In this document: positions 37,261 to 46,722 of the stretch, one piece after another
Position numbering within the stretch: the stretch's first letter is position 1
Layout of the letters: each line of letters starts with the position of its first letter
Assembly (NCBI GenBank): GCA_031271465.1
Contig: JAISVR010000001.1
Location: 62,001-126,000, forward strand
Reading direction: 5' to 3'
Origin: Prevotellaceae bacterium
GTDB lineage: Bacteria; Bacteroidota; Bacteroidia; Bacteroidales; Paludibacteraceae
Length of the DNA: 64,000 bases
Translations under genes and position numbers: made by a program
The notes under the pieces: model-generated
Told to the model about the DNA's origin: nothing
Seen by the model: only the letters and a program-made list of their open reading frames with translations
Database searches by the model: none

Positions 37261-37749
37261 ATGAAAAAAATAGTTTTACTCTCTTTCGCTATTCTCTACT
37301 TATTCTCTACCTGTTTGGCACAAGAAACTGTTGACACGCCAAGTCTTTCAATTCTTGAAGAGCTGACCAATAATTCCGACTCTTCGAAAGGGACAATTAT
37401 ACTTAATCAAGATCCGCGCATTAAGGATTTGTTATTGAAGAAAAAAGAATCTGACTTGCAAAATCAAACTTTTACTACCAAACAAGGATTCCGTGTTCAG
37501 GTATTTTCGAGCAATGAACAACACAATGCCAAAACGAATGCCTACAAAACTGAAGAACGAATCCGGGAACGACTACCCGAAGCAGCGGTTTATACCTCGT
37601 TTTCTTCGCCTTTTTGGAAGGTGCGTGTAGGCGATTGTCTTACTACTACCGAGGCTCAACAGCTACGAGATGTGCTTAAAAAGGAATTTCCTGAATTTCA
37701 ACAGGAAATATACATCGTGAAAGACCAAATACAGGTACCCGAAGAATAA
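37261..37749 (+). CDS. Secreted SPOR-domain protein
   Basis: 162 residues with a signal peptide (ending TCLAQ). After a spacer, a SPOR domain spans about 78-155 (GFRVQVFSSNEQHNAKTNAYKTEERIRERLPEAAVYTSFSSPFWKVRVGDCLTTTEAQQLRDVLKKEFPE). SPOR domains bind denuded septal peptidoglycan. No membrane anchor is present after cleavage, so it is likely periplasmic. folE follows after 67 bases in the same direction. Confidence 0.82.
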   Translation: MKKIVLLSFAILYLFSTCLAQETVDTPSLSILEELTNNSDSSKGTIILNQDPRIKDLLLKKKESDLQNQTFTTKQGFRVQVFSSNEQHNAKTNAYKTEERIRERLPEAAVYTSFSSPFWKVRVGDCLTTTEAQQLRDVLKKEFPEFQQEIYIVKDQIQVPEE

Positions 37750-37816
37750 TGTCGATGTAGAATTTCTTCTTAAACATTAACTTTACTCCTACTCTAAATA
37801 ATTCAATGGATTAAAA

Positions 37817-38377
37817 ATGAATACTACCGAAGAACTTGCTTTTCATTATAAAAAAATACTCGAACTGCTGGGCGAGGATTCCACACGCGAAGGATTGCTT
37901 AAAACACCTACGCGCGTTGCCAACGCCATGGAGTTTTTTACTCACGGTTACGATATCGACCCCAACGAAATAATCCGAAGTGCCGTTTTCAAAGAAGATT
38001 ACCGCCAAATGGTGATTGTAAAAGATATTGATTTTTATTCGCTTTGCGAACACCATTTATTACCGTTTTTCGGCAAAGCTCATGTAGCATATATTCCCAA
38101 CGAATACATTACCGGACTAAGCAAACTTGCGCGCGTAGTCGATGCATTTGCCCGCCGGCTACAGGTTCAGGAGCGACTCACCATGCAGATAAAAGACTGT
38201 ATCCAACAAACGCTTAATCCGCTGGGCGTAATGGTGGTGATTGAAGCACAACATACCTGCATGCAAATGCGCGGAGTAGAAAAACAAAATTCCATCACTA
38301 CTACCTCCGATTTCACCGGAGCCTTCGAGAGTCAAAAAACTCGCGAAGAATTTATGAACTTAATAAAAGGAAGATAG
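37817..38377 (+). CDS. folE: GTP cyclohydrolase I
   Basis: 186 residues. Zinc ligands are Cys and His in [20 protein letters not shown] near 75-94 and Cys in [12 protein letters not shown] near 145. [23 protein letters not shown] is the active-site signature. It converts GTP to dihydroneopterin triphosphate for folate and possibly queuosine, which fits the presence of queG in the window. It ends at the convergent DUF2851 stop. Confidence 0.96.
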   Translation: MNTTEELAFHYKKILELLGEDSTREGLLKTPTRVANAMEFFTHGYDIDPNEIIRSAVFKEDYRQMVIVKDIDFYSLCEHHLLPFFGKAHVAYIPNEYITGLSKLARVVDAFARRLQVQERLTMQIKDCIQQTLNPLGVMVVIEAQHTCMQMRGVEKQNSITTTSDFTGAFESQKTREEFMNLIKGR

Positions 38378-39655
38378 TTAATTGCTAATTGTCAACACTT
38401 TATGTCCAATAGCACAACGAAGGCACTTGCGGTCGTCGCAATAACGGCTTTTGAGTTGCAGCAAGGCTTGCGTATCGAAAGCAGAAACGGTTGTTAAACC
38501 GAGGCGTTGCCAATTTTCAATGATGGAGTTTTTCTCGGGCAGAAGTTGTTCAAACAATGTAAAAACCCGTTCCTGCAAATCGGCTTGCTGCTTTTTTTGC
38601 CCATAGCAAAACAAGAAAGGGAGCACCGTGTTTATCAGTATGGTTTGGATAGCAGCATCGCCCAACTGTTTGATTTTCTGCGAACTTTCATCTCCAAATC
38701 GGTAGTGCGTTTCCCAATACTCCGACGGCTCGCATCGAAACAATTTTTGCAAAGCTTCGAGCGTAGGCGTTTCTATTATTTTGGAAAAAAGTTTTGTCGA
38801 ACGATGTGTCAATGCCGCAAATTGTGCCATGCGCACCGTAGGGAAATTCTGCGGACGCAAGCGAAGAAATTTCCATAATTCGCGTGGCAGCGGAGTGAGA
38901 TTAAATTTTTGTTGTAGAAAATGATACTCACGCTGCAAAGTTTGTTGGTAATCGTCGGGCATTTCCTGCGTTTTGCTCAAAAATCCCGCCTGCCCGAAAA
39001 GCATAGCTTCGAGTTGCAACAAATTATCTTTATGCTTGCCAAGGCATGATAACGGCAGCGATTTTGCCAGCCGCTCAAAAGCATCGGCATTAGTACCAAA
39101 GCCAAAATTACGCATGAGGATGATGTAAAATGCTTCTTCCCAATTATTTTTATTCTCTTCGAGCAAAACAAAAATCTGTTCGGCTTTATAGTTAAGCCGC
39201 TCCGTAAGGCAGGCGTTGAGCCACGAGTGAATATAAATTTTATCGACCAATGAAATTCGGTCGGCACAAGGAATCCAAAGTTTGTTTTCGAGCAGGTATT
39301 GGTAATTTTTTTCTACTTCAGAAGAAAATACAAGCTGCATTTGTGGTATTGCCTCACCTGTGGTACGAAAAGTGGGTGCATCAATTTCGGCAGCAACATG
39401 GAGGATTACCGAGTCGTAAGCACGATCGGTATTGTGATGGTGCTTTGCCCAGTCGGAAGATTTGCAGTGAATTTCTACATTGCCCGCCCAAAGCGTATCG
39501 CCTATTTTCAGTTTAGCATTAAAAAAATCGGGACCGGCATCGTTGTTTAGCTTGCCCACATCAATTACTTCGACAGATTCGCCTGCCGTGGTTCGCAATT
39601 TATGTGCCGAAAAGAGCCGAAATTGCCAAATGAAATGGAGGAATTTTTCGGTCAT
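38378..39655 (-). CDS. DUF2851 family protein
   Basis: 425 residues with the family's opening pattern FLHFIWQFRLF, then VEVIDVGKLNNDAGPDFFNAKLKIGDTLWAGNVEIHCKSSDWAKHHHNTDRAYDSVILHV. The C terminus has a CxxC-like DRKCLRCAIGHKVL. The D, E and K residues in GPDFFNAK...GNVEIHCKSSDW resemble a PD-(D/E)XK nuclease core, but activity is unproven. It overlaps the deacetylase gene start by 4 bases. The last codons lie in a short heptamer tract (TAATTGC, TAATTGT). Confidence 0.75.
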   Translation of the reverse strand: MTEKFLHFIWQFRLFSAHKLRTTAGESVEVIDVGKLNNDAGPDFFNAKLKIGDTLWAGNVEIHCKSSDWAKHHHNTDRAYDSVILHVAAEIDAPTFRTTGEAIPQMQLVFSSEVEKNYQYLLENKLWIPCADRISLVDKIYIHSWLNACLTERLNYKAEQIFVLLEENKNNWEEAFYIILMRNFGFGTNADAFERLAKSLPLSCLGKHKDNLLQLEAMLFGQAGFLSKTQEMPDDYQQTLQREYHFLQQKFNLTPLPRELWKFLRLRPQNFPTVRMAQFAALTHRSTKLFSKIIETPTLEALQKLFRCEPSEYWETHYRFGDESSQKIKQLGDAAIQTILINTVLPFLFCYGQKKQQADLQERVFTLFEQLLPEKNSIIENWQRLGLTTVSAFDTQALLQLKSRYCDDRKCLRCAIGHKVLTISN

Positions 39656-40260
39656 AATTTTTCAAAACGATAACCTTCTTTCTGCCAAAATTCGATGGCT
39701 TGCGGCAGCACAGCGAAAAGATTTTTTTTAGCTTTCTCCGAATCGTGAAATACCACCACCGAACCATTGCGACTCAATTTGCGGATTTTTTTCATGATAA
39801 ATTCGGGTGAAAGCAAACGATTGTAGTCGCGGGTAATCAAATCCCACAACACCACTTTGTATCGACATCCGAGCAAACGGAGCTGCTTACGCGTAATTCG
39901 CCCGTAAGGCGGACGAAACAAGTTGGAATCTATTATCTCGGCTGCTTTTGCCACATTGGCAATATAGCTTTTAGCTGTGCAACCAAAACCTTTCAGGTGA
40001 TTGAAGGTATGGTTACCTGTGCGATGTCCGCGACGGAGAATTTCGGCATAGACTTCGGGATATTTCACCACATTTTCGCCCACACAGAAAAAGGTAGCTT
40101 TGATGCCGTATTTATCCAATATATCGAGCACTGCAAGGGTTATTTCGGGTACAGGACCATCATCAAAAGTCAAGTAAATAACTTTTTCATCTTCCTTGAT
40201 ACGCCAAATTGCACCTTTGTAATACAACCGAAACGAAATCGGCAACCGTTCAATCCACAT
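39652..40260 (-). CDS. Polysaccharide deacetylase (NodB domain)
   Basis: 202 residues of the carbohydrate esterase 4 fold: YLTFDDGPVPE near 28-38 (catalytic and metal Asp), HRTGNHTFNHL near 92-102 (metal His pair), FRPPYGR near 130, and VVFHDS near the end. It deacetylates N-acetylglucosamine in peptidoglycan or another glycan. There is no clear signal peptide; the N terminus is only weakly hydrophobic. It follows the DUF2723 gene after 12 bases and overlaps DUF2851, giving a three-gene operon. Confidence 0.88.
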   Translation of the reverse strand: MWIERLPISFRLYYKGAIWRIKEDEKVIYLTFDDGPVPEITLAVLDILDKYGIKATFFCVGENVVKYPEVYAEILRRGHRTGNHTFNHLKGFGCTAKSYIANVAKAAEIIDSNLFRPPYGRITRKQLRLLGCRYKVVLWDLITRDYNRLLSPEFIMKKIRKLSRNGSVVVFHDSEKAKKNLFAVLPQAIEFWQKEGYRFEKL

Positions 40261-40272
40261 CAGCCTTTCTTG

Positions 40273-43200
40273 TTATTGTATCGCCTGCGAATATTTTTCG
40301 AAAATCGGACGATATTTGCTCATCAGTTCATCGCGTTTTGCGATGTTGCATTGTGCAAGAACGCTTTGCAAAATAGCCAATTCACGGTATAAATCCTGTG
40401 AAACCGAAGCACGCATCATCGGATTGGTCAAAGCGGCATACCACGCAATGTTTTTCACGCAGTTGTCGGCAATAGCATTCATTATAACATCACCCTTAGC
40501 TGTTTGTCCAAGCTCATAATATTGCGCTGCGAGGAAAGATGTGGTGTAATCCGCTTTTACCACGCTAATAGGCAAATTCGTCATACAACAATCAAGAGCT
40601 TTCAGCGCCTTGTCTCTTTTCCCTTCGGCAATAAGCCCGTCGACCAATTTATTGAACATCAAACGGAAAGTATGACACATGCGCAAGTTTGTTTCGTCGA
40701 GGTAAATATCGGGACGGAGTGCCCCGCCGTTTTTGTCGCCTCCCCAACGGAATTTGTTTACCATGTTGTCGTACATCAATTCGGTGTCAATTTTTTCACC
40801 CGAACCTTGTTCTCCTACAGGTACAATACGATAAGCTACCCCTTCGAGGCGGAAATTATCTTTCATACCCATGTAGTAATCGTCGCCCACGGTTGCGGCA
40901 AAATAAATTGGGCGTTTCCAATTGTTTTGCGAAAGCATTTCCACAATCATCAATTCGTGTTTGAGCAAACGATTGCGCAGGTTGATAGTAAATTCGGGCA
41001 GTATCTTATCGGCTTCTTCGGGCTTTACAATACCCATTGCCAAAATACTGTCTTTATTTACCGGAATAGTCAATTTGTTAGTTGGGAAAATTGCTACGCC
41101 GTCGTTGAGTAAATCGGGGTTCAGCACATAATCCTGAATAGCGGTTTTGGCGTCCATGCTTGGGAACTGCGCCAGCGGATGCACATACGCCACATCACGG
41201 GTGCCTTGTGCATACTGGTAGCGTTTCCATGAAATGGGCAACGGTTTCGATTCGTAGTATTCGCGACGCATTTGGTCGATATACCAATCTGTTTGCAGGT
41301 AGCTGAGGTTGCACACGCGCACATCGGGACGCACGCCTTCTACTTCTTGCAAATACCACAAGGGAAATGTATCGTTGTCGCCGTTGGTAAAAATAATGGC
41401 ATTTGGCGCGAGGGACATCAGGTAATTGTAACCAAAATCGCGGCAAGTATAGCGCAACGAGCGATTGTGGTCGTCCCAATTTTGGCTTGCCATTTGTACA
41501 GGAACAAGCAAACACACAAGCGTAGCGATTGTAGCCGATATGGTTTTGTTTTTCAATATTTTTTCGAGCAACGCTGTCAGCCAAAGCACAGCCATACCTA
41601 TCCAAATGGCAAAAGCATAGAACGAACCTCCGTAGGCATAGTCGCGTTCGCGAGGCTGGTAAGGCGTTTGGTTGAGATAAACGATAATTGCCAAACCGGT
41701 CATAAAAAACAATATGCCCGTGAGCCAAAATACTTCTTTACCTTCTTTTCCGTTGCGAAGCTGGTATATAATACCCAAAATCCCCAACAAGAAAGGCAGC
41801 AGGTAATACACATTACGACCTTTGTTTTCAGCCTGGTCGGGCGGTAAAGTATCTTGGTTACCCGAAGTGATGTTGTCTATAAATTTGAAGCCGGTAATTA
41901 CCGAACCTTTATCTACCTCGCCGTAGCCTTGCATATCGTTTTGACGACCAATGAAATTCCATCCAAAATAGCGGAAATACATATACGCTACCTGATAACT
42001 GAAAAAGAACTTGAGGTTTTCGCTGAAAGTAGGTACGGTGCGCGTTTCCATTCGTCCACAGGCATTCCATTGAATTTGCTTGCCTACAAAACCCGACCAG
42101 TCTTTATATGCACTCACATGCGAACCCTGATTGCTGTACATACGAGGAAATACAGTGCAAAACGCATCGTCGTAAATATAGTCCTGTTTTTTCCCTGTAA
42201 CTACATATTTATCTTTATCTCCCGAATTTTCTTTCTCTTGCTTACTCCAAATATCTCCTTGATTATCAATTGCTGCTACGCAATGGTCTCCCTCGATATT
42301 GCGCTTCACTTCGGCATCGAAATATGGTCCATAGAAAAGCGGATTTTTGCCGTATTGTTCGCGGCTTAAATAACTTTTAAGCGCAAACACGGTTCCGGGC
42401 GAGTTTTCGTCGAGCGGTGTATTAGCATTTGAGCGAATAATAATGATAGCGTACGATGAAGCTCCAATCAATATTACCGTGAGAAAAAGCATTATCGTGT
42501 TGAGCACTTGTGCCCGAACTGTTTTCAGGTAGAAAAATATCGAAAGTGCGACAATCACCAGCACTCCCGCGACAATGCTTTCGCCCAAAAACGCTATGCC
42601 CGACAGCACAATGGCTGCAATGAACGAGATTTTGATGCGCAACGGGCTTTTTTCGGCATACGACTCGTAAAGCGCCCAAGCCAGTACCGCCACAACTACC
42701 AGCGCATGTGCAAGGAAACCGGAATTGAAACTCATTCCGAAGGAATTGACAAACAGCAATTCGAACCACGATGCTACCGTGAGATATCCGGGTGCAAGAG
42801 CGAAGGTTACAAGTCCCAATATGATTAATGATACCGCCGCTGCAATAGCAATGCCTTTTTTTGTTACTTCGTATTTCTTCAGATAATAAACCAGTACCAA
42901 TACGGGTATGGTAAGCAGGTTGAGCAAGTGCACTCCGATGGAAATTCCCATGAGGTAAGCTATGAGTATGAGCCAGCGGTTACCATACGGACTGTCGGCT
43001 TCGTCTTCCCATTTGAGGATTGCCCATAAAACTACTGCCGTAAACACTGCGGACGAAGCATAAACTTCCGCTTCGACTGCCGAATACCAAAACGAATCGC
43101 TAAAAGTATAGAGCAATGCTCCCACTAATCCCGAACCGATGATTGCAATGGTTTGTGCCAAACGATATTCGCCGTTTACATCAGGTTTAACGATTTTGCG

Positions 43201-43506
43201 TGCAAGACGCGTAATTGTCCAAAACAGAAACAGAATGGTGAACGCGCTTGCAACGGCAGACCACGCATTGACCCAATAGGCAATTTGCGAAACATCGTTG
43301 CCGGCAAAGAGCGAGAAGAATTTTTGGATAAGCATGAAAAACGGTGCTCCGGGTGGATGACCTACTTCAAGCTTGTAACCGCAGGCTATAAACTCGGGAC
43401 AATCCCAAAAACTCGCTGTAGGCTCCATGGTAGAGAAATAAGTGAACGCCGCCACAGCAAAAGCCAGCCATCCAAAAATGTTATTCCACAATTTGTACTG
43501 TTTCAT
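40273..43506 (-). CDS. DUF2723 (TMEM260-like) membrane glycosyltransferase
   Basis: 1077 residues. The N-terminal about 700 residues hold roughly 13 membrane helices; the first loop has the family signature TMEPTASFWDCPEFIACGYKLEVGHPPGAPFFML with the acidic residue expected of GT-C enzymes. Further on, FTNGDNDTFPLWYLQEVEGVRPDVRV opens the periplasmic C domain, followed by a TPR-like end. DUF2723 proteins are linked to protein O-mannosylation; Bacteroidota carry a general O-glycosylation system, so that role is plausible but inferred. Confidence 0.85.
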   Translation of the reverse strand: MKQYKLWNNIFGWLAFAVAAFTYFSTMEPTASFWDCPEFIACGYKLEVGHPPGAPFFMLIQKFFSLFAGNDVSQIAYWVNAWSAVASAFTILFLFWTITRLARKIVKPDVNGEYRLAQTIAIIGSGLVGALLYTFSDSFWYSAVEAEVYASSAVFTAVVLWAILKWEDEADSPYGNRWLILIAYLMGISIGVHLLNLLTIPVLVLVYYLKKYEVTKKGIAIAAAVSLIILGLVTFALAPGYLTVASWFELLFVNSFGMSFNSGFLAHALVVVAVLAWALYESYAEKSPLRIKISFIAAIVLSGIAFLGESIVAGVLVIVALSIFFYLKTVRAQVLNTIMLFLTVILIGASSYAIIIIRSNANTPLDENSPGTVFALKSYLSREQYGKNPLFYGPYFDAEVKRNIEGDHCVAAIDNQGDIWSKQEKENSGDKDKYVVTGKKQDYIYDDAFCTVFPRMYSNQGSHVSAYKDWSGFVGKQIQWNACGRMETRTVPTFSENLKFFFSYQVAYMYFRYFGWNFIGRQNDMQGYGEVDKGSVITGFKFIDNITSGNQDTLPPDQAENKGRNVYYLLPFLLGILGIIYQLRNGKEGKEVFWLTGILFFMTGLAIIVYLNQTPYQPRERDYAYGGSFYAFAIWIGMAVLWLTALLEKILKNKTISATIATLVCLLVPVQMASQNWDDHNRSLRYTCRDFGYNYLMSLAPNAIIFTNGDNDTFPLWYLQEVEGVRPDVRVCNLSYLQTDWYIDQMRREYYESKPLPISWKRYQYAQGTRDVAYVHPLAQFPSMDAKTAIQDYVLNPDLLNDGVAIFPTNKLTIPVNKDSILAMGIVKPEEADKILPEFTINLRNRLLKHELMIVEMLSQNNWKRPIYFAATVGDDYYMGMKDNFRLEGVAYRIVPVGEQGSGEKIDTELMYDNMVNKFRWGGDKNGGALRPDIYLDETNLRMCHTFRLMFNKLVDGLIAEGKRDKALKALDCCMTNLPISVVKADYTTSFLAAQYYELGQTAKGDVIMNAIADNCVKNIAWYAALTNPMMRASVSQDLYRELAILQSVLAQCNIAKRDELMSKYRPIFEKYSQAIQ

Positions 43507-43546
43507 CTTTTTATAAGAATTTCAATGGATTACAAAATTTAGGACG

Positions 43547-43554
43547 CAAAAATA
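43547..43554 (-). promoter_or_regulatory. Promoter -7 box of the DUF2723 operon
   Basis: TATTTTTG on the minus strand, 40 bases before the ATG. Confidence 0.55.
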
Positions 43555-43690
43555 TGTATTTTTTATGAGAAAATACGGTTTTGCTTCTTAATTTGTGAAT
43601 TTATTGATACTAAAGCAACATGAAATCTGCAAGATTCGTAGTGAAAATTTACAGAATTATCCATTTTAAATCTTGCAAAACAAGCACTAC

Positions 43691-43757
43691 CCGTCATTGC
43701 GAGGAACGAAGCAATCGCAGTATTAAGAATGGATTGCTTCGTTCCTCGCAATGACGG
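43691..43757. repeat. Perfect 26-bp palindromic repeat, GTCATTGCGAG type
   Basis: The arm CCGTCATTGCGAGGAACG (26 bases to 43716) is exactly complementary to 43732-43757 around a 15-base loop. It lies in the 364-base gap between the DUF2723 and rnf operons; the rest of that gap holds the DUF2723 promoter and the rnf terminator. Confidence 0.92.
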
Positions 43758-43798
43758 CGATGGCGTTTATTTTACAAACCTAAAAAAGTATAATTCAA

Positions 43799-43838
43799 AA
43801 AAAAACGAACTACTCAATATCAGTGTAGTTCGTTTTTT
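43799..43838 (-). terminator. Terminator of the rnf operon
   Basis: AAAACGAACTAC pairs with GTAGTTCGTTTT. The minus strand has a long T run after it, 33 bases past the rnfA stop. Confidence 0.85.
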
Positions 43839-43870
43839 ATAAGAAAAATCTCTTATGGATAAAAAATGAT

Positions 43871-44446
43871 TTATTTTACCATTCCCGAAAATCCCATAAA
43901 TGCCATAGCCAGCAATCCGGCAGTTACAAGTACAATAGAAGCACCTTGCATACTTTTCGGTATTTTAACCAAGGCGAGTTGTTCGCGCAAACCTGCCATA
44001 ATTACCATGGCAAAAGTAAAACCGACACCGGTCATAGCGGCATAGAAAACATTATGTACCAAATCGTAGTTTTTGGTAATAGCCACTAAGGCTGTTCCCA
44101 TTACGGCACAGTTGGTAGTAATAAGCGGAAGGAAAATTCCCAATGCTTGATACAGCGGCGGGCTTACTTTTTTCAAAATAATTTCGACCATTTGCACCAA
44201 GGCTGCTATGACCAAAATAAACGAAATGGTTTGCATAAACGCAATATCCATCGGAACGAGCAGATAGGTGTAAAGCAGGTAAGTTACCAAGTTGGCAAGC
44301 ACCATTACAAATATTACGGCGGCTCCCATTCCTACAGCCGTAGGAATTTTATTGGATACACCCAAAAACGGACAGATTCCCAAGAATTGCGACAACACTA
44401 CATTGTTCACAAACAGGGCAAGGATAATTATACTTACAAATTCCAT
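43871..44446 (-). CDS. rnfA: Rnf complex subunit RnfA
   Basis: 191-residue integral membrane protein with six helices, starting MEFVSIIILALFVNNVVLSQFLGICPFLG; the Cys in this half-channel motif pairs with one in RnfE to hold a membrane 2Fe-2S centre. The second signature is FLPLITTNCAVMG. Rnf couples ferredoxin-NAD electron transfer to Na+ or H+ export. It is last in the operon, separated from rnfE by an 84-base gap that carries heptamer repeats. Confidence 0.95.
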   Translation of the reverse strand: MEFVSIIILALFVNNVVLSQFLGICPFLGVSNKIPTAVGMGAAVIFVMVLANLVTYLLYTYLLVPMDIAFMQTISFILVIAALVQMVEIILKKVSPPLYQALGIFLPLITTNCAVMGTALVAITKNYDLVHNVFYAAMTGVGFTFAMVIMAGLREQLALVKIPKSMQGASIVLVTAGLLAMAFMGFSGMVK

Positions 44447-44450
44447 ATTA

Positions 44451-44527
44451 ATTACGAGTTGCGAGATACAAGTTACAAGTGGTATTTGCTTTGCAAATTT
44501 TCTTGTTTTCTTGGCTCTAAGTTCTTT
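44451..44527. repeat. Heptamer-type tracts in the rnfE-rnfA gap
   Basis: The first units ATTACGA, GTTGCGA, GATACAA, GTTACAA (44451-44478) form one tract; TTCTTGT, TTTCTTG, GCTCTAA, GTTCTTT (44500-44527) form a second related to the CTTGGTT tract in leuS. Confidence 0.55.
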
Positions 44528-44530
44528 ATT

Positions 44531-45118
44531 CTATTTTTGTTTGCTTTTAATTTTATTAGTCAGTGCTATCATATATCCATACACCAGGAATGCTCCCGGA
44601 GGAAGGATAAACAACAACATATTATTTTCGAAACCAAAACTGTGTCCGAAAATACTGCCGTTACCCAATAATTCGCGCACAGATGCCATAATGGTAAGCG
44701 CGGCTGTGAATCCAAGCCCCATACCTAATCCGTCAAGTAAGGACGGAAACACTCCGTTTTTTTGTGCAAACGACTCTGCCCGACCAAGCAAAATACAGTT
44801 TACTACAATCAACGGAATGAAAATGCCCAATGCGCTGTAAAGTGCCGGCGTATATGCTTTCATTACCAAATCGACCACGGTTACAAAGCTGGCAATAATT
44901 ACCACAAAAGCAGCAATACGCACTTTATCGGGGATAAAATTTTTGAGCAAAGACACAAATATATTGGCAAATACCAACACAAAAGTCGTGGCAGCTCCCA
45001 TACCCAGTCCATTAATGGCTTCGGTAGTTACGGCAAGTGTCGGACAAGTTCCGAGCACGAGCACTACGGTTGGATTTTCTTTCCAAAGTCCGTTTATAAA
45101 AGTTTTCCAATTACTCAT
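44531..45118 (-). CDS. rnfE: Rnf complex subunit RnfE
   Basis: 195 residues, six membrane helices, homologous to RnfA: NPTVVLVLGTCPTLAVTTEAINGLGMG carries the conserved Cys, and FIPLIVVNCILLGRAESFA is the second signature. It overlaps rnfG by 4 bases. The C-terminal KIKSKQK tail is cytoplasmic. Confidence 0.95.
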   Translation of the reverse strand: MSNWKTFINGLWKENPTVVLVLGTCPTLAVTTEAINGLGMGAATTFVLVFANIFVSLLKNFIPDKVRIAAFVVIIASFVTVVDLVMKAYTPALYSALGIFIPLIVVNCILLGRAESFAQKNGVFPSLLDGLGMGLGFTAALTIMASVRELLGNGSIFGHSFGFENNMLLFILPPGAFLVYGYMIALTNKIKSKQK

Positions 45119-45711
45119 TCCTGACCTCCTTTCGTTGCTCCGCTTGTGGAGTCGTATGTGTTGTTATTGTTTGTAAGTGCCGCATGTGCGCGGTTAATAG
45201 CATCGCAATAAGCCCGCGAAGAAATTGTTGCAGCTGTGATAGCGTCAATTGTTCCTCCATCCTTTTTCACGGAAAGATTGCCTTCGATCTTCAAATTATT
45301 AAACTGGTCGTGAAACTTAGGGTCGCTCATTTTTGAGCCTAATCCCGGTGTTTCCTTATGCGAAAGCACTTTGGAATTATAAATAGTTCCATCGGGCAAA
45401 AAGCCTACCATTACATCAAAGCGACCACTAAAACCGCTTTCGGTAAATGTTTTAACAGCTGTTCCTACTAACTCGCCATTCTTTTTGGCAGGATAAAATA
45501 CTAATCCGTCGGCTTCCCACTGGTCGGCATTCGGGTCGTTGTCAAAAGCGGGAACGACCTCTTTTACCGCATCGTTTTCTCCTTTAATATAGGCTTGAGC
45601 AATTGGTTCTTTGGTTGCACCGTATACGAGAGCTAACGCAGCTGCCATTATCGAACAGATAAGCAAAAGACTAAGCACCATATTGGGCAATGTTGATTCT
45701 AACTTTTTCAT
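45115..45711 (-). CDS. rnfG: Rnf complex subunit RnfG (FMN-binding)
   Basis: 198 residues: one N-terminal membrane helix (about 10-32) and a periplasmic FMN_bind domain. The flavin attachment site normally reads S/T-G-A-T; here it is DAITAATISS near residue 170, with Ala for Gly just before AT. The Thr that carries FMN is still present. The frame overlaps rnfD and rnfE by 4 bases each, indicating tight coupling. ApbE-type flavinyltransferase is not in the window. Confidence 0.92.
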   Translation of the reverse strand: MKKLESTLPNMVLSLLLICSIMAAALALVYGATKEPIAQAYIKGENDAVKEVVPAFDNDPNADQWEADGLVFYPAKKNGELVGTAVKTFTESGFSGRFDVMVGFLPDGTIYNSKVLSHKETPGLGSKMSDPKFHDQFNNLKIEGNLSVKKDGGTIDAITAATISSRAYCDAINRAHAALTNNNNTYDSTSGATKGGQE

Positions 45712-46703
45712 TTCTTTATAACCTCCCCGTAGCGTTTTGGTTTCACATATTTATTGATAAGCGGCGTAAAGGCGTTCATAATCAAGATAGCAAACGATAC
45801 ACCTTCGGGATAGGAACCGAATACACGAATCAATACTGTTAATACTCCGATTAAAGTACCGTAAATCAACATGCCTTTTTTACTCATGGGCGATGTTACA
45901 TAATCGGTTGCCATGAAAATAGCACCAAGCAATACTCCTCCTGTTAAAATATGGAATACAGGTCCGGCATAGTGTTCGGGATTTACAGTATGCAGAATAC
46001 CTGCAAAAATGGCAATGGCAGCAATCATACTTACAGGGATATGCCATGTAATAATCTTGCGCCAAAGCAGGAATATTCCTCCCAAAATTAACGCAATGGC
46101 TGAAATTTCACCCATACTACCTCCAATATTACCCAACATCATATCTTGCAACGAAGGCAATTTACTCATGATGGTAGAAACGGTTTCACCTTTCATCAAA
46201 CCTTCTTTCATAATACCAAGCGGAGTGGCTCCCGTAACGGCATCGGTGTAAGTCATCGGGAGTTTCGCAGGCAATGCCCACGAAGTCATTTGTACCGGAA
46301 ACGAAATCAACAGGAATACACGCCCAACCAACGCAGGGTTGAACAAGTTGTTACCCAACCCGCCAAAAGTCATTTTACCGATTCCGATAGCCACGGCGGC
46401 ACCGACAATTACCATCCAAACAGGAAGGTTGGACGGCAAGTTGAATGCCAACAATAAACCGGTAAGAAATGCCGAACCGTCTTTGATTGAGATTTCGGTT
46501 TTGAGCAAATATTTTTGAATAATCGCTTCGAAAAGTACGCAAGAGGCTATCGAAACCAGTGTAACGATAAGCGCACCCAAACCGAAAAAGTAAAGCGACA
46601 CAAGCAAAGCAGGTGCTAATGCAAGAATTACACCGCACATATTCTTCTTCACAGAGTCGCCACCGTGAACATGAGGTGATGGTGATACAATTAATTTATT
46701 CAT
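45708..46703 (-). CDS. rnfD: Rnf complex subunit RnfD
   Basis: 331 residues, about ten membrane helices. The covalent FMN site is DAVTGATPLG near 160-170, intact here. GNNLFNPALVGRVFLL and ATDYVTSPMSKKGMLIYG are further signatures. It starts 19 bases after rnfC. Confidence 0.95.
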   Translation of the reverse strand: MNKLIVSPSPHVHGGDSVKKNMCGVILALAPALLVSLYFFGLGALIVTLVSIASCVLFEAIIQKYLLKTEISIKDGSAFLTGLLLAFNLPSNLPVWMVIVGAAVAIGIGKMTFGGLGNNLFNPALVGRVFLLISFPVQMTSWALPAKLPMTYTDAVTGATPLGIMKEGLMKGETVSTIMSKLPSLQDMMLGNIGGSMGEISAIALILGGIFLLWRKIITWHIPVSMIAAIAIFAGILHTVNPEHYAGPVFHILTGGVLLGAIFMATDYVTSPMSKKGMLIYGTLIGVLTVLIRVFGSYPEGVSFAILIMNAFTPLINKYVKPKRYGEVIKK

Positions 46704-46722
46704 AATTATAAATAAGTCTTTA

